Positions 24,226-32,943 of a stretch of DNA of 47,581 nt are shown here, piece by piece. The notes below the pieces were generated by a model. The model did not search any database, was not told the DNA's origin, and worked only from the letters and a program-made list of their open reading frames with translations. The stretch comes from Candidatus Poribacteria bacterium (GTDB lineage Bacteria; Poribacteria; WGA-4E; WGA-3G): the NCBI GenBank assembly GCA_022826805.1, contig JAJDUH010000020.1:1-47581 (forward strand), given 5' to 3'. Every line of letters begins with the position of its first letter. Position 1 is the stretch's first letter. The translations under genes were made by a program, and so were the position numbers.

Positions 24226-24798
24226 TTACTCAAGTTCCGTAAAAACATAATCAATATCTTCGGCTTGGGTGTGACATCCCCAACAGACCCCATCTCTGGC
24301 TATTTCCCTGAAGTCGGCATCGGATGCGTTTCGGACGTATTCGATGAACTCCCAATCGTTGTGATCAGGGTCCACGCCTGCTTTTTTTCGCATAATTGCG
24401 ACGAGTCCAACAAAGTCCTTACCAGGACGCGTTGCGTCTTTTACAACAATGCTGCCGTCGGGATATGGAAACTCCTGCTTACCATTAGGTGCGATGACCT
24501 CTCGCGTTTTGTTGACATAGACGTTTTTTGTGCCGTTGTGCGGGTCCCCACCAGGGACAGGCGGTATAGGTTCAGCATTCAATTTCAACCACTGTGTGTA
24601 TCCCGCCACATCTTTAGGGAGGCCTGGAAGGAGGGCTGCCGGTTCTTCAGATTGGACAGGTTCCTCCATTGTTGTCTCTTCTCCTGGTGTTTGAACGAGT
24701 TCTTCCAATTGCTTTTCACTAGTGCAGGCAATAGAAAACAGACACGACGCCATTATTATCACCAGGTTTCGTAAGAGATGCTGTGTTTGGGTTTTCAT
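24226..24798 (-). CDS. Cytochrome P460-like lipoprotein
   Basis: A 190-residue exported protein. The N-terminus (LVIIMASCLFSIACTSEKQ) is a signal peptide with a probable lipobox at IAC. An acidic linker leads to a domain matching the cytochrome P460 pattern: FPYPDGSIVVKDATRPG, GLVAIMRKKAG, DWEFIEYVRN and a single haem c site CWGCH (172-176) near the end, then DIDYVFT. Family members oxidise hydroxylamine or bind NO, but many relatives have no known activity. Catalytic cross-link Lys cannot be confirmed by eye. It is first of a two-gene operon with the cytochrome/barrel protein and would sit on a membrane facing the periplasm, a plausible electron donor or acceptor for it. Confidence 0.7.
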   Translation of the reverse strand: MKTQTQHLLRNLVIIMASCLFSIACTSEKQLEELVQTPGEETTMEEPVQSEEPAALLPGLPKDVAGYTQWLKLNAEPIPPVPGGDPHNGTKNVYVNKTREVIAPNGKQEFPYPDGSIVVKDATRPGKDFVGLVAIMRKKAGVDPDHNDWEFIEYVRNASDADFREIARDGVCWGCHTQAEDIDYVFTELE

Positions 24799-25126
24799 GA
24801 TTGACTCCTCAATTTGTGTGTAAAACCAATGAACTTTGTAAAATTCCTAAAACAATATATTTTGTAATATTCTTTAGTATACGGGAAAATAGCGAGCATC
24901 GCAAGGAAATTTTTATAGTATATCAACGCACTACGAAATAAATAGTTTACCTGTCAACAACGCACTACGAAATAAATAGTTTACCTGTCAACCTTGATAT
25001 TCCCGCGAAGAAAAGTGCAATTTTCATTTGCCTTTTCGCCTGTTGTTACTGTATCATAATGAAAAAAGCAGACTCGATTCTTGCTGGAAATTACAGATAC
25101 GAAAGGATACCGAAAAAAGGAAGCTA
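24799..25126. other. Divergent control region with tandem repeat
   Basis: A 328-bp gap between the divergent cytochrome operon and ftsY. Very AT-rich, with a perfect two-copy 34-bp tandem repeat at 24924-24991. No clear promoter pair found. A plus-strand frame extends ftsY upstream to 25028 but lacks a ribosome binding site and family similarity. Confidence 0.5.
24924..24991. repeat. Perfect 34-bp tandem duplication
   Basis: Two identical 34-bp units, 24924-24957 and 24958-24991, each beginning CAACGCACTACGAAATAAAT and ending TTTACCTGTCAA. Position between divergent genes suggests a recent slippage duplication or a duplicated regulatory site. Confidence 0.9.
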
Positions 25127-26122
25127 ATGTTAAGAAATTTATTTAAAGGTCCCGACAATAAAAGCGATGTTGAATCCGATACTGAAGGTCAACAGGGAAA
25201 TTGGTTTAATCGGCTCAAATCCGGGCTGACGAAAACTCGGGACCAGTTCCTGTCTCAGATGTCAGGACTCCTGCGGGTTGGAAGAAAAATTGACGAAGAC
25301 TTAATGGAAGAAATCGAGGAGATTTTAATCCAGTCGGATGTGGGCGTCGATACGACCCTGACGTTAATGGATAACGTCAGAGAGCGGGTGAGGGCAGAAG
25401 GGTTAAGCGATTCTTCGGAGTTAGAATCGGTACTGAAATCAGAGATTATGAATCTGCTCGGTGAAGATGTGCCGTTGGAGATAAAAGATGAGAAACCGTA
25501 TACGATTTTGGTGCTCGGTGTAAATGGTGCTGGCAAAACGACAACCATTGGAAAACTCGCGAGTCATTTTATCACGGATGGGCATCGAGTGGTTGTCGCT
25601 GCGGGAGATACATTCCGCGCTGCAGCGGAGGACCAACTCGCGATTTGGTGTGAACGTGCGGGGGCAGAGCTCATCCGGGGCGGAGAACGTGCCGAACCTG
25701 CTGCAGTCGTGTTTGATGCAATTCACGCTGCGAAACATCGTAACGCCGACGTGTTAATAGTAGATACTGCTGGAAGACTGCACACCAAAAAACCGCTTAT
25801 GGATGAGTTGTCGAAAATCGGTCGCGTTATGACGAAAGCACACACTGGCGCCCCGCACGAAGTGCTACTTGTCATTGACGGCACAGTGGGTCAAAATGCG
25901 CTGATGCAGGCGAAGATTTTCAACGATGCGGTCCGGATTACAGGTGTTGCTGTTACAAAACTGGATGGAACCGCCAAAGGCGGGATAGTCATTGCGGTGA
26001 ACGCGGAAATAGGTGCCCCAGTTAAACTCATCGGGATCGGTGAGAAGATTGATGATTTGCGAGATTTCGCGGGATCGGATTTCGTGGAGGCACTTTTTGC
26101 CACCGAAACTGAGGATGCATAG
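25127..26122 (+). CDS. ftsY: Signal recognition particle receptor FtsY
   Basis: A 331-residue SRP GTPase. A short acidic A region ([12 protein letters not shown]) precedes the N domain ([16 protein letters not shown], then [19 protein letters not shown]) and the G domain: [15 protein letters not shown] (P-loop), [40 protein letters not shown] and [12 protein letters not shown], all characteristic. It docks ribosome-SRP complexes at the membrane for co-translational insertion. ATG 25127 is chosen because the family N-terminus starts near there and AAAGGAAG lies upstream. The A region is short compared with E. coli, as in many phyla. Single gene, convergent with the sigma factor. Confidence 0.95.
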   Translation: MLRNLFKGPDNKSDVESDTEGQQGNWFNRLKSGLTKTRDQFLSQMSGLLRVGRKIDEDLMEEIEEILIQSDVGVDTTLTLMDNVRERVRAEGLSDSSELESVLKSEIMNLLGEDVPLEIKDEKPYTILVLGVNGAGKTTTIGKLASHFITDGHRVVVAAGDTFRAAAEDQLAIWCERAGAELIRGGERAEPAAVVFDAIHAAKHRNADVLIVDTAGRLHTKKPLMDELSKIGRVMTKAHTGAPHEVLLVIDGTVGQNALMQAKIFNDAVRITGVAVTKLDGTAKGGIVIAVNAEIGAPVKLIGIGEKIDDLRDFAGSDFVEALFATETEDA

Positions 26123-26241
26123 TCCTTTTCCCGCGGTTCTCATGGGTACTTACGACGCGCTTCACTGAATTAGCGAATATGTCTTTAAAAGACCTGTTAC
26201 GAAACATACCCGGTCTTTACGTTCAGTGTATAGGCACGATC

Positions 26242-26856
26242 TTAGTACTCCGCTTCTCGTACATAAGAGCGAAGATGTTTGCGGAGATTGCGGTGGGCGT
26301 GAAGCAGATGTGCTTTGACTGTTCCATCGGATCTTCCAACAACAGCGGCTATATCTTTAAGCGATAACCCGTTCCAGTGTCGCAAAATGAAGATTTGTCG
26401 CTGTTTGGGGGGGAGCCGTCGGACGGCCCTCCGGATGTGTGCCCTCAGTTCTTTATTTTCCACCGCTTGTGCTGGAGATTCAGAGCGAGGGTCGGCAACA
26501 TTTGCCAGTGGCAATTCGCCAGATTCATCGGAATCATACAGAAGCACTTCTGATCTTGATTTTTTTCTAAGGAAATCGATACAGAGATTCACCGTAATGC
26601 GGTAAAGCCAACTATAAAACTGGCACTGGCTTTTGAAATCTCCTAAACCTTGGTAGGCACGAATGAAGGCATCTTGGGTCAGATCCGAGGCATCTTCGGG
26701 GTTGGAAACGAAACGTTGTACGAGTCGATAGGTGCGTTTTTGGTAACGTGTAAAGAGCGTATCAAAGGCAGCGGTATCACCATTTTGAAATTGCTCAATC
26801 AGTTCAGCATCATCGTAACAGTCTAGTGGAACACTTTCAAGGCTTTGGGACTGCAT
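26242..26856 (-). CDS. ECF-type RNA polymerase sigma factor
   Basis: A 204-residue sigma-70 family protein of the extracytoplasmic-function group. Region 2 is clear (FDTLFTRYQKRTYRLVQRFV, then DASDLTQDAFIRAYQGL and FYSWLYRITVNLCIDFLRKK). Region 4 follows a variable linker (LPPKQRQIFILRHWNGLSLKDIAAVVGRSDGTVKAHLLHAHRNLRK). AGAGGAGA precedes ATG 26856. No anti-sigma gene is adjacent. It lies 106 bp downstream of the MarR/ferritin-like gene on the same strand, so the two may share a transcript. Regulon unknown. Confidence 0.9.
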   Translation of the reverse strand: MQSQSLESVPLDCYDDAELIEQFQNGDTAAFDTLFTRYQKRTYRLVQRFVSNPEDASDLTQDAFIRAYQGLGDFKSQCQFYSWLYRITVNLCIDFLRKKSRSEVLLYDSDESGELPLANVADPRSESPAQAVENKELRAHIRRAVRRLPPKQRQIFILRHWNGLSLKDIAAVVGRSDGTVKAHLLHAHRNLRKHLRSYVREAEY

Positions 26857-26962
26857 GTTCTCCTCTTAAGGGTCATCAACCGGGAAAAGAATTCCGATTT
26901 TTTTGTAGCCCGATGTTAGGCAAAAAACCAGATACTCCGAGTGGCCGATGACAAAATAGAAG

Positions 26963-27841
26963 TCATTGATTCGTTTGTTTGTGGACACTGCGAAACCAAC
27001 GTCTATATCTTTGGTTATCTTGAACCATCTGTTGTAGGAGCGTTAATTCTTCATCTTCTTCGGCGTAGGGTGCGGTTTCAAGTAAGGCTAACAGTTCCTC
27101 ATAGACGACGTTGTCTTCATGTGCGAGGGTTGAGAGTAGTACCTTGAAATTTTCACCATGGCCGAGTAGAGCTAACAATTGATTGGTATGACGTATTTCT
27201 TCGGAAGCAGCTTGGTTTAGGTATGCCGCGAGTTCATGTTCATCGCGCTTTTCGGCGATTTGTGCGAGAATCAACCGCATCCCGACGAGCTTGAGCTTTG
27301 CCTGTGCGAGTTCGTCCAAATCGGCTTCAAACCGTTCTTGAAGGTGATCTGCGTCCCGTGGGTGCAGTTGCGCATAACTGGGCCACACCGGTTTCGCCAT
27401 CACCTGTTTCAACCGTTTTAGACCTTTAATCAGGCTTTTCTGCTCTTGCGTGGATAGCTGCCCAAAAGTGCTCCGCCAAAAGTTCGTAGCGTGTTTTACG
27501 CCTTCACGGAAAAGTTCTTCGGACTGGGGCGTGAGTTTAATCCGAGCGCGTCTTCGATCTTCGTCGCATTTACGACGGATAACCCAACCGTGTCGCTCAA
27601 GACGACTCACCAAGCCAGAGGTCGTGTTATGGGCAAGCCCTAAATGCTCACCCAACTCACTGACTGACATCCCATTCTCATACCCATACCAATGAAGGTG
27701 TTGTAAGGCGTTAAATTGGACAATCGTCAGACGATTAGGAACGATCTCCTGAAGAAACTTGGATTTGACAGCTGCTTGTGCATGGCGCATCACGCGCATT
27801 ACAATGTCAATCTCGTTATGGAATTCCTGATCTTTAGACAT
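26963..27841 (-). CDS. MarR-family regulator fused to a ferritin-like helical domain
   Basis: A 292-residue protein, twice the length of a usual MarR. Residues 30-110 form the winged helix: FNALQHLHWYGYENGMSVSELGEHLGLAHNTTSGLVSRLERHGW and the wing RRKCDEDRRRARIKLT. Residues 180-285 form a predicted helical bundle resembling rubrerythrin-type domains, with Glu214-Glu215 and His218 in ASEEIRHTN, His241-Glu242, and Glu248. This pattern hints at metal or oxidant sensing, though the full ExxH pairs are not complete, so metal binding is only inferred. The gene has an ideal promoter with repeated ATCCTAT boxes (27934-27991), as expected for self-regulation. A sigma factor gene follows. Confidence 0.75.
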   Translation of the reverse strand: MSKDQEFHNEIDIVMRVMRHAQAAVKSKFLQEIVPNRLTIVQFNALQHLHWYGYENGMSVSELGEHLGLAHNTTSGLVSRLERHGWVIRRKCDEDRRRARIKLTPQSEELFREGVKHATNFWRSTFGQLSTQEQKSLIKGLKRLKQVMAKPVWPSYAQLHPRDADHLQERFEADLDELAQAKLKLVGMRLILAQIAEKRDEHELAAYLNQAASEEIRHTNQLLALLGHGENFKVLLSTLAHEDNVVYEELLALLETAPYAEEDEELTLLQQMVQDNQRYRRWFRSVHKQTNQ

Positions 27842-27933
27842 TTATGGCGGCACTCGCAAGCCGAAACTTGCTGTTAGTAGTCTGTGTTATAGGGCATAGT
27901 TTTCATACTCCCTATGTTTTTAATGTGTAAGTT

Positions 27934-27991
27934 GATCCTATCATGGAAATAATATATCCTATATGCGATATTATTTCCGTCGTATAGGATA
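27934..27991. promoter_or_regulatory. Operator-like cluster: inverted repeats with ATCCTAT boxes
   Basis: GGAAATAATAT (27945-27955) and its exact complement ATATTATTTCC (27968-27978) form an 11-bp inverted repeat. ATCCTAT occurs at 27935-27941 and 27956-27962, and ATAGGAT at 27984-27990; TATCCTATA / TATAGGATA make a second 9-bp inverted repeat. The last box covers the expected transcription start of the MarR-type gene, a position suited to repression. Confidence 0.65.
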
Positions 27992-27996
27992 GAATA

Positions 27997-28025
27997 ATTA
28001 TACACCAATTTGACCGGAATGTCAA
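27997..28025 (-). promoter_or_regulatory. Consensus promoter of the MarR-type gene
   Basis: Minus strand: TTGACA, exactly 17 bp, TATAAT. The best promoter match in the window. Start point predicted near 27990, inside the operator cluster. Confidence 0.75.
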
Positions 28026-28087
28026 ATTAAAGTACGAAAAATGTTGATTTTGACGCACTTTGTAAGGCAAAAAATGTAAAGCAAAGA

Positions 28088-28139
28088 CAGATTTTGCCGC
28101 GTGTAAGCAAAATCTGGATAAAATTACCGACATTTTTCG
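28088..28139 (-). terminator. Two hairpins after the ABC-F gene
   Basis: On the minus strand CCGA-aaaatg-TCGG lies 3 bases past the stop and is followed by TAATTTT; then CAGATTTTGC and GCAAAATCTG form a perfect 10-bp stem at 28088-28116. Together they probably end the lipoprotein/phosphotransferase/ABC-F transcript and insulate the MarR promoter. Confidence 0.6.
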
Positions 28140-28142
28140 GTT

Positions 28143-29879
28143 TTAGTTGCTTCCAACCAGACGTTGTGCCTTTATCTTCCGCTTGCGCTTGGATTTTGAC
28201 TTACCTTTGGATTGAGAAGATTGCACAGGTTTTGATTCTTGAACGCTTTCAGATGGCGGCTGATTCTCCTGAAGTGCTTGTTGTTGCCGTGCAATGTACT
28301 CAGCATAATTGCCTTCAAAGAGATCTGCGGTACCTCCAGGTTTACCATCAAAAACCAGTAATTTAGTTGCAAGATTGCTTAAGAGGTACCGATCGTGAGA
28401 AATAATGAAAAGGGTTGCGGGATATTCTGCTAACGCCGCTTCCAGCGCTTCACGCGCTGGAATATCAAGATGGTTTGTCGGTTCATCAAGTAGCAAGACG
28501 TTCGCGTTTGCTAACAGTAACTTTGCGAGTAGCACACGACTCTGCTCGCCCCCGCTTAGACTACCAATCCGTTTGAACACATCATCACCAGAGAATAAGA
28601 ACCTGCCAAGGAAGCTGCGGATTTCACCTGGTGTCTGCTGTGGACGGAGTTCCCAGATTTCATCAATGACTTCATTATCTGGGTTGAGCCCTTCTAATTC
28701 TTGTGCGTAGTATCCAAATTTGAGTGTCGGTCCTACCCATATTTCGCCGTGTGTAGGTGGCTCTTCGCCCAAAATCATGCGGAACAGCGTTGTCTTGCCG
28801 GTCCCGTTTGCACCGATAATCCCGATAATATCGCGACGGTAGACCGCAAAATTCAGGTCTGTGAAAACGACTTTGTCGCCGAAAGACTTGCCAACGTTCT
28901 GGCATCGAAGAATGTCATTTCCCCCACGAGTTTCAGGTGTGAAAGCGAGTTTGAAGGTAGGCACATCGCGCTTGGGTTTTTCGACCTTCTCCAATCGTTC
29001 CAGTTTTTTTCGTCTGCCTTGTGCTTCCCGTGTGCGCTGTCCTGCAATGTTACGGCGAATAAAATCTTCTTCGTGTGCGATAAATGCCTGTTGCTTTTTG
29101 AATGCGCGTTCCCCGACTAATTGTTCAATCCTTTTGGTTTCAATGTACTTGGAGTAATTCCCGCGATAAATTTTTATCTGATGCTCTTCGAGTTCCCAAA
29201 CTTTTCGGACAACCTTGTCTAAAAAATACCGATCGTGAGACACGACGAGTACTGCGCCGTTATATTCATTATTGAGATAATTTTCGAGCCATTCAATACC
29301 GTTGATGTCGAGGTGATTTGTCGGTTCATCGAAAAGGAGGAGATCAGGTTTTTCAAGGAGTAGCTTGGCGAGGGTGGCTCGGCTTTTCTGACCTCCGCTT
29401 AGGACGTCAATTGGGAGATTGAAGTCTAATTCATTGAAACCCAAACCTCCAAGGATACGGTTAACCTCATGCTCATAATCGTAACCGCCGAGTCGTTCAT
29501 GCTGCTCCTGAATTCGGGCGTAGCGTGCGAGGAGATCTGGTGATTCGTGTGTCTCCATCTCCTCTGCCAGCAGGAGCATTTCATCTTCAAGTGCACGCCG
29601 TTCTTCAAAAACTTTGAGCATCTCCTGCCTTAAGGTACAGTCACGTGCAAGATCGGGTTCTTGGCTAAGATATCCGATACGCAATCCCCTTGCCGAAACA
29701 ACTTTACCCTTAAAGTTGGCAAGCATACCGTTAATAATTTTAATTAACGTTGTTTTTCCAGTTCCGTTACGACCAATTAATCCAATTCTGTCTCCATGCT
29801 CAATTGAGACCGATATATCGTCGAGAATTAGGTCTGGATCATATAATTTGGTAACGTGTTCTAATCGTACTAAAGACAT
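28143..29879 (-). CDS. ABC-F family ATPase
   Basis: A 578-residue protein with two ABC domains and no membrane segment. Each half has Walker A (GLIGRNGTGKTT; GIIGANGTGKTT), signature (LSGGQKSRATLAKLLL; LSGGEQSRVLLAKLLL) and Walker B (LLLFDEPTNHLDI; VLLLDEPTNHLDI). The linker has the basic coiled region KKQQAFIAHEEDFIRRNIAGQRTREAQGR typical of ABC-F. The C-terminus is a Lys/Arg-rich tail. ABC-F proteins act on the ribosome (Uup, EttA or antibiotic-resistance types); the exact subtype cannot be fixed here, with Uup-like most likely. Its start overlaps the end of the phosphotransferase gene by 10 bp, so the genes are co-transcribed. Confidence 0.92.
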   Translation of the reverse strand: MSLVRLEHVTKLYDPDLILDDISVSIEHGDRIGLIGRNGTGKTTLIKIINGMLANFKGKVVSARGLRIGYLSQEPDLARDCTLRQEMLKVFEERRALEDEMLLLAEEMETHESPDLLARYARIQEQHERLGGYDYEHEVNRILGGLGFNELDFNLPIDVLSGGQKSRATLAKLLLEKPDLLLFDEPTNHLDINGIEWLENYLNNEYNGAVLVVSHDRYFLDKVVRKVWELEEHQIKIYRGNYSKYIETKRIEQLVGERAFKKQQAFIAHEEDFIRRNIAGQRTREAQGRRKKLERLEKVEKPKRDVPTFKLAFTPETRGGNDILRCQNVGKSFGDKVVFTDLNFAVYRRDIIGIIGANGTGKTTLFRMILGEEPPTHGEIWVGPTLKFGYYAQELEGLNPDNEVIDEIWELRPQQTPGEIRSFLGRFLFSGDDVFKRIGSLSGGEQSRVLLAKLLLANANVLLLDEPTNHLDIPAREALEAALAEYPATLFIISHDRYLLSNLATKLLVFDGKPGGTADLFEGNYAEYIARQQQALQENQPPSESVQESKPVQSSQSKGKSKSKRKRKIKAQRLVGSN

Positions 29880-30826
29880 ATTTCCGCTTTGATAGGTTTG
29901 TCTCTGTTAGTGATTGTCCATTGCTCGCTACGAGTTATCATCTCCTGATACGTATCGGAGCGTCGTGCATCCGGTCGGCGGATGTTAAACTGCCTGAACC
30001 GCCAGAACGCTATAGAGAGAGCAGCATAATGAACAAAGCAATCCAGATGTTCCCATTCGTTTTCTGTCAAGGGACGCACTGCATTGTAAGCGTCTAAAAA
30101 TCGACGCGCAGCCTTAGAATTTAGCTTGTGCTGCGGTGTGTAACAACACCCAATAAGTGTCATACCGACATCAATTAGTAGTGTATCATAACACCCTTCC
30201 TCAAAATCAAGAATCGCCACCAACTGATCTCCATCAAAAAGTGTGTTGTCCAAAAAAAGGTCACCATGTAGAAGTCCGACTGGAAGGGATGCGTTGAGTT
30301 GTGATTCCATCGATTCCAAGTGCCATTTCAGCGATTCAACAAACGGATGTCCCGCAAATCGTGTGTTTTGAACCTCTTTGAAAAAGGGGAGCATCTGTGA
30401 GATGCCCATGGCGAAGGGGGGGAGTTCGGTGATTGGTGGAATGCAGTGCAGTTTTGCCAACGCTTCACCGAGCTGTGCCAAGGTACTTGGTGAAGACTGT
30501 GGTTGCTTCCCTTGCAGAAAGGGATAAAGCATTACACTGCCAATCGGCTCATGTGTGAGAGGTTTCCCATCTTTCGTTCGCACTGGATACACTGTTGGAT
30601 ACCGGTATTTATAGAGATGCTGCAACAGTGAAATTTGCATTTCGAGTTCTGTGAGGTCTTTCTCATCGCAAATTTTCAGTAGGAACTCACCATCCGTAGT
30701 TATCAATTTGAAGTTGCTATTGCCAAATCCGCCGAGAATCTCTTCAAGTTTCAGTGGCGTCCCGATGGGGTACTGCGCCACAATGTGTGCGAGTTCTGAA
30801 GATGAAAGGGTTGTGTAGCGTGCCAT
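29870..30826 (-). CDS. Aminoglycoside phosphotransferase/homoserine kinase II-type kinase
   Basis: A 318-residue small-molecule kinase of the APH/choline-kinase fold. Seen: a glycine-rich start (EILGGFGNSNFKL), Lys51 in FLLKICDEK, the catalytic loop LLHGDLFLDN with Asp189 and Asn194, and the metal-binding ILDFEEG with Asp207. The GDLFLDNTLF form is close to the ThrB2 homoserine kinases, but the region after it (CYDTLLIDVGMTL) is not diagnostic. Substrate unknown. It sits 18 bp after the TPR lipoprotein gene and overlaps the ABC-F gene. No resistance role can be claimed from sequence alone. Confidence 0.8.
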   Translation of the reverse strand: MARYTTLSSSELAHIVAQYPIGTPLKLEEILGGFGNSNFKLITTDGEFLLKICDEKDLTELEMQISLLQHLYKYRYPTVYPVRTKDGKPLTHEPIGSVMLYPFLQGKQPQSSPSTLAQLGEALAKLHCIPPITELPPFAMGISQMLPFFKEVQNTRFAGHPFVESLKWHLESMESQLNASLPVGLLHGDLFLDNTLFDGDQLVAILDFEEGCYDTLLIDVGMTLIGCCYTPQHKLNSKAARRFLDAYNAVRPLTENEWEHLDCFVHYAALSIAFWRFRQFNIRRPDARRSDTYQEMITRSEQWTITNRDKPIKAEICL

Positions 30827-30844
30827 ATTTTCTCAGATGCTGTA

Positions 30845-31393
30845 TCACTCTTGCGGAGGCTTCTCTTCAGTCGATTGCTCTAATTCCTGGAATTCTGCTG
30901 TGTTACGGATGAGGTCAAATGCGGGTTCTGTTTTTGCAGCGGCAAGCGCTGCGTCGTCCACCCGAATTGCTTCACGTAACGAGGCAATTGAGAGTGTTTT
31001 CTCCGCCTTATGTGAATAGGCGACAGCGAGATTGTAATGTGCCTTTGCGAAGTCAGCATCTAACTGGGTGGCGCGTTCCCACGCTTGAATAGCCATGTCA
31101 AGATCACCTTGGTTTCCATAGATAACACCCAATGTGAAAAACGGCATTACCCATCCGGGTTCGTTCTCAATCGCCAAAGTGAGTTCCGTGATAGCTTGTC
31201 CGAAGTTGCCTTGATCGGCGTATGCCATACCCCAGTTGTAGTGTGCGACAGCGACTTCGTTGGGTTCAGGAGCTTCCGCACTTTGTGAATAGGGGATGGG
31301 CTTCGGACCACACGCGGTCAGGTAGAACATCAACCCTACGATCGACAGTAGCATACCGGAGCGTAGCGTGGTCAGTCCATATAGGAAAGTCAT
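30845..31393 (-). CDS. TPR-repeat lipoprotein
   Basis: A 182-residue exported protein. The signal peptide (MLLSIVGLMFYLTAC) ends in lipobox LTAC. Three tetratricopeptide repeats follow: AHYNWGMAYADQGNFGQAITELTLAIENEPG, FFTLGVIYGNQGDLDMAIQAWERATQLD and AHYNLAVAYSHKAEKTLSIASLREAIRVD (each given in part of its 34-residue unit). TPRs bind partner proteins, so this is probably an envelope assembly factor. ATG 31393 is preferred over 31408 since GGAGGAAAAAATT sits right before it. First gene of the run with the kinase and ABC-F. Confidence 0.82.
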   Translation of the reverse strand: MTFLYGLTTLRSGMLLSIVGLMFYLTACGPKPIPYSQSAEAPEPNEVAVAHYNWGMAYADQGNFGQAITELTLAIENEPGWVMPFFTLGVIYGNQGDLDMAIQAWERATQLDADFAKAHYNLAVAYSHKAEKTLSIASLREAIRVDDAALAAAKTEPAFDLIRNTAEFQELEQSTEEKPPQE

Positions 31394-31444
31394 AATTTTT
31401 TCCTCCATCTCTCCGTTATATTTTAGCAGAAATTGCGCTTGGAA

Positions 31445-32902
31445 TCAAGGGATCCCTGCTTTTTCGACGTAAATGGCGTAGAGCTTCGGATCTTCAGGAC
31501 GAATTCCAGTGTAATTGAGCCGGATGCGGATTGGACCGGCTTGATGTTTGACATGCTCTCCCTGTTTCCATTTTATCGTCTGGTGAAATCCTGACCTAAG
31601 CGGAAGGCAATCTTCCCTCGAATACCCTTCGAGCGGTTCAAAATGCTCGTTTAGGATGTCAACGGTAATTTGGCTGTATTCAGATAGTCCATCAACATTC
31701 AGGGACATCGTGCAAGACTGTCCTTCAAGATCAATAGGTGCTGAAATAACATGTCGAGGTTGCGCTGATTTCCGAGCCACATCCGCTGCTTGAAGGTAGC
31801 CGAATCGATCACGCTGCCAAGTTGCGATTCGAACGCCGTTGCTGAGCTGCTCTGGCCAAGGGGCATACCAAAAAAGTGTTTCATCACCGATGTTTTCAAA
31901 GCCTTGCCCTTGCATAAGTCCTGCGTGTTTGAAATTCATAGGTGTCGGTAGATGTTCAAAGTCGTCCTCCGCGGCTTCTACTATTTGGAAATCGGGAATC
32001 GGTTCTCGATAGTGGAGTGCGTCGTTGCTAACGACTAAACCGAGATCCATTGTCACGTGACGTCGGTCATTGTTTTCCGGTCCGTGCCACTGTCCGTAGA
32101 AGCCGAGAATTACATTCCCGCGATTCCAGAGTGCAGCGCCGAGATGGACTTGTTCTCCTTGATGAGCACCGTATACCACAGGTCTTGGCGGAATATTACC
32201 ACGTCTGAAGCCTAAACACGAGGCTTCGATCCAGTGCTCAAAATCGTAAGAAGCATACATTACCATCTGCCGTGTTGGACCTGTATGACTGCCGCCGTGC
32301 CCACTTAGATAGTAACAACCGTTGAATTTCGTAACACCTGACATCTCGCAGGATGGCGGGTCGGGATGCCGCTCGGCTTCGTGCCATCGGAGCCCATCTC
32401 CACTAAACATGACTGCGAATTTCCGGGAATATTTGGAGGTCTCAATGATGGCTTTAAATCGGCGTGCAGGATCGGGATCATTGGGTTCGTAATGGACGAC
32501 ACACGCCTGAATATGATATTGTCCGCCTTGGATATCGACGAGATTGTTTCGGGTGGAACCGTTATATTCTACCAACCCGACCTCCGGTTTCTCCCAGTTG
32601 TATCCATCTCGGCTTTTTGCGAAACAGACCCGTTGGTGCCAATGGTCATCCTCTCCCTGTCCGAGATACCACATCCAGAGCTCATTGCCGACGCGATGGA
32701 CAGATCCGTAATAGATGACGCGAGAACAGTCTGGTGTACCGGGGGGACCGGGATGTATCACAATTTGGGTACGATCAACACCGGCTCTATAAGGTACAAG
32801 TTGTAAACGAACGCCGTGTTGGAATGGAATACTGTAATCATCAAAAGGGAACAGGACGACCTGATCAGTGCTTATATGTTCTGGAGTGTTTTTGATAATC
32901 AT
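31445..32902 (-). CDS. Five-bladed beta-propeller glycoside hydrolase-like protein
   Basis: A 485-residue protein resembling the GH43/GH32/DUF377 propeller clan: VHRVGNELWMWYLGQG, FAKSRDGYNWEKPEVGL, RFKAIIETSKYSRKFAVMFSGDGLRWHEAE, MVMYASYDFEHW and NDALHYREPIPDF are repeated blade motifs. No signal peptide is visible, so it may be cytoplasmic. The clan cleaves or phosphorolyses plant-like or marine glycans, but here the three acidic catalytic residues cannot be assigned with confidence. ATG 32902 has only weak upstream signals. It lies between the serine hydrolase and the TPR lipoprotein on the same strand. Confidence 0.7.
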   Translation of the reverse strand: MIIKNTPEHISTDQVVLFPFDDYSIPFQHGVRLQLVPYRAGVDRTQIVIHPGPPGTPDCSRVIYYGSVHRVGNELWMWYLGQGEDDHWHQRVCFAKSRDGYNWEKPEVGLVEYNGSTRNNLVDIQGGQYHIQACVVHYEPNDPDPARRFKAIIETSKYSRKFAVMFSGDGLRWHEAERHPDPPSCEMSGVTKFNGCYYLSGHGGSHTGPTRQMVMYASYDFEHWIEASCLGFRRGNIPPRPVVYGAHQGEQVHLGAALWNRGNVILGFYGQWHGPENNDRRHVTMDLGLVVSNDALHYREPIPDFQIVEAAEDDFEHLPTPMNFKHAGLMQGQGFENIGDETLFWYAPWPEQLSNGVRIATWQRDRFGYLQAADVARKSAQPRHVISAPIDLEGQSCTMSLNVDGLSEYSQITVDILNEHFEPLEGYSREDCLPLRSGFHQTIKWKQGEHVKHQAGPIRIRLNYTGIRPEDPKLYAIYVEKAGIP

Positions 32903-32943
32903 TTGAGTGGTTATAAGTTGTCAGTTAAAGAGGTTAATGAGAA

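Larger units (their letters stand above)
27842..28142. other. Regulatory intergenic region upstream of the MarR-type gene
   Basis: About 300 bp carrying the consensus minus-strand promoter, an operator-like cluster and, at its right end, terminator-like hairpins of the ABC-F gene. The leader of the MarR-type mRNA would be about 150 nt. Confidence 0.6.

Noticed and set aside
24924..24991. Possible CRISPR array
   Set aside because: Two direct copies with no spacer between them; it is a simple tandem duplication.
29870..30826. Antibiotic-resistance aminoglycoside kinase
   Set aside because: Only the general kinase fold is visible, and homoserine kinase-like enzymes share it; no support for a resistance role.
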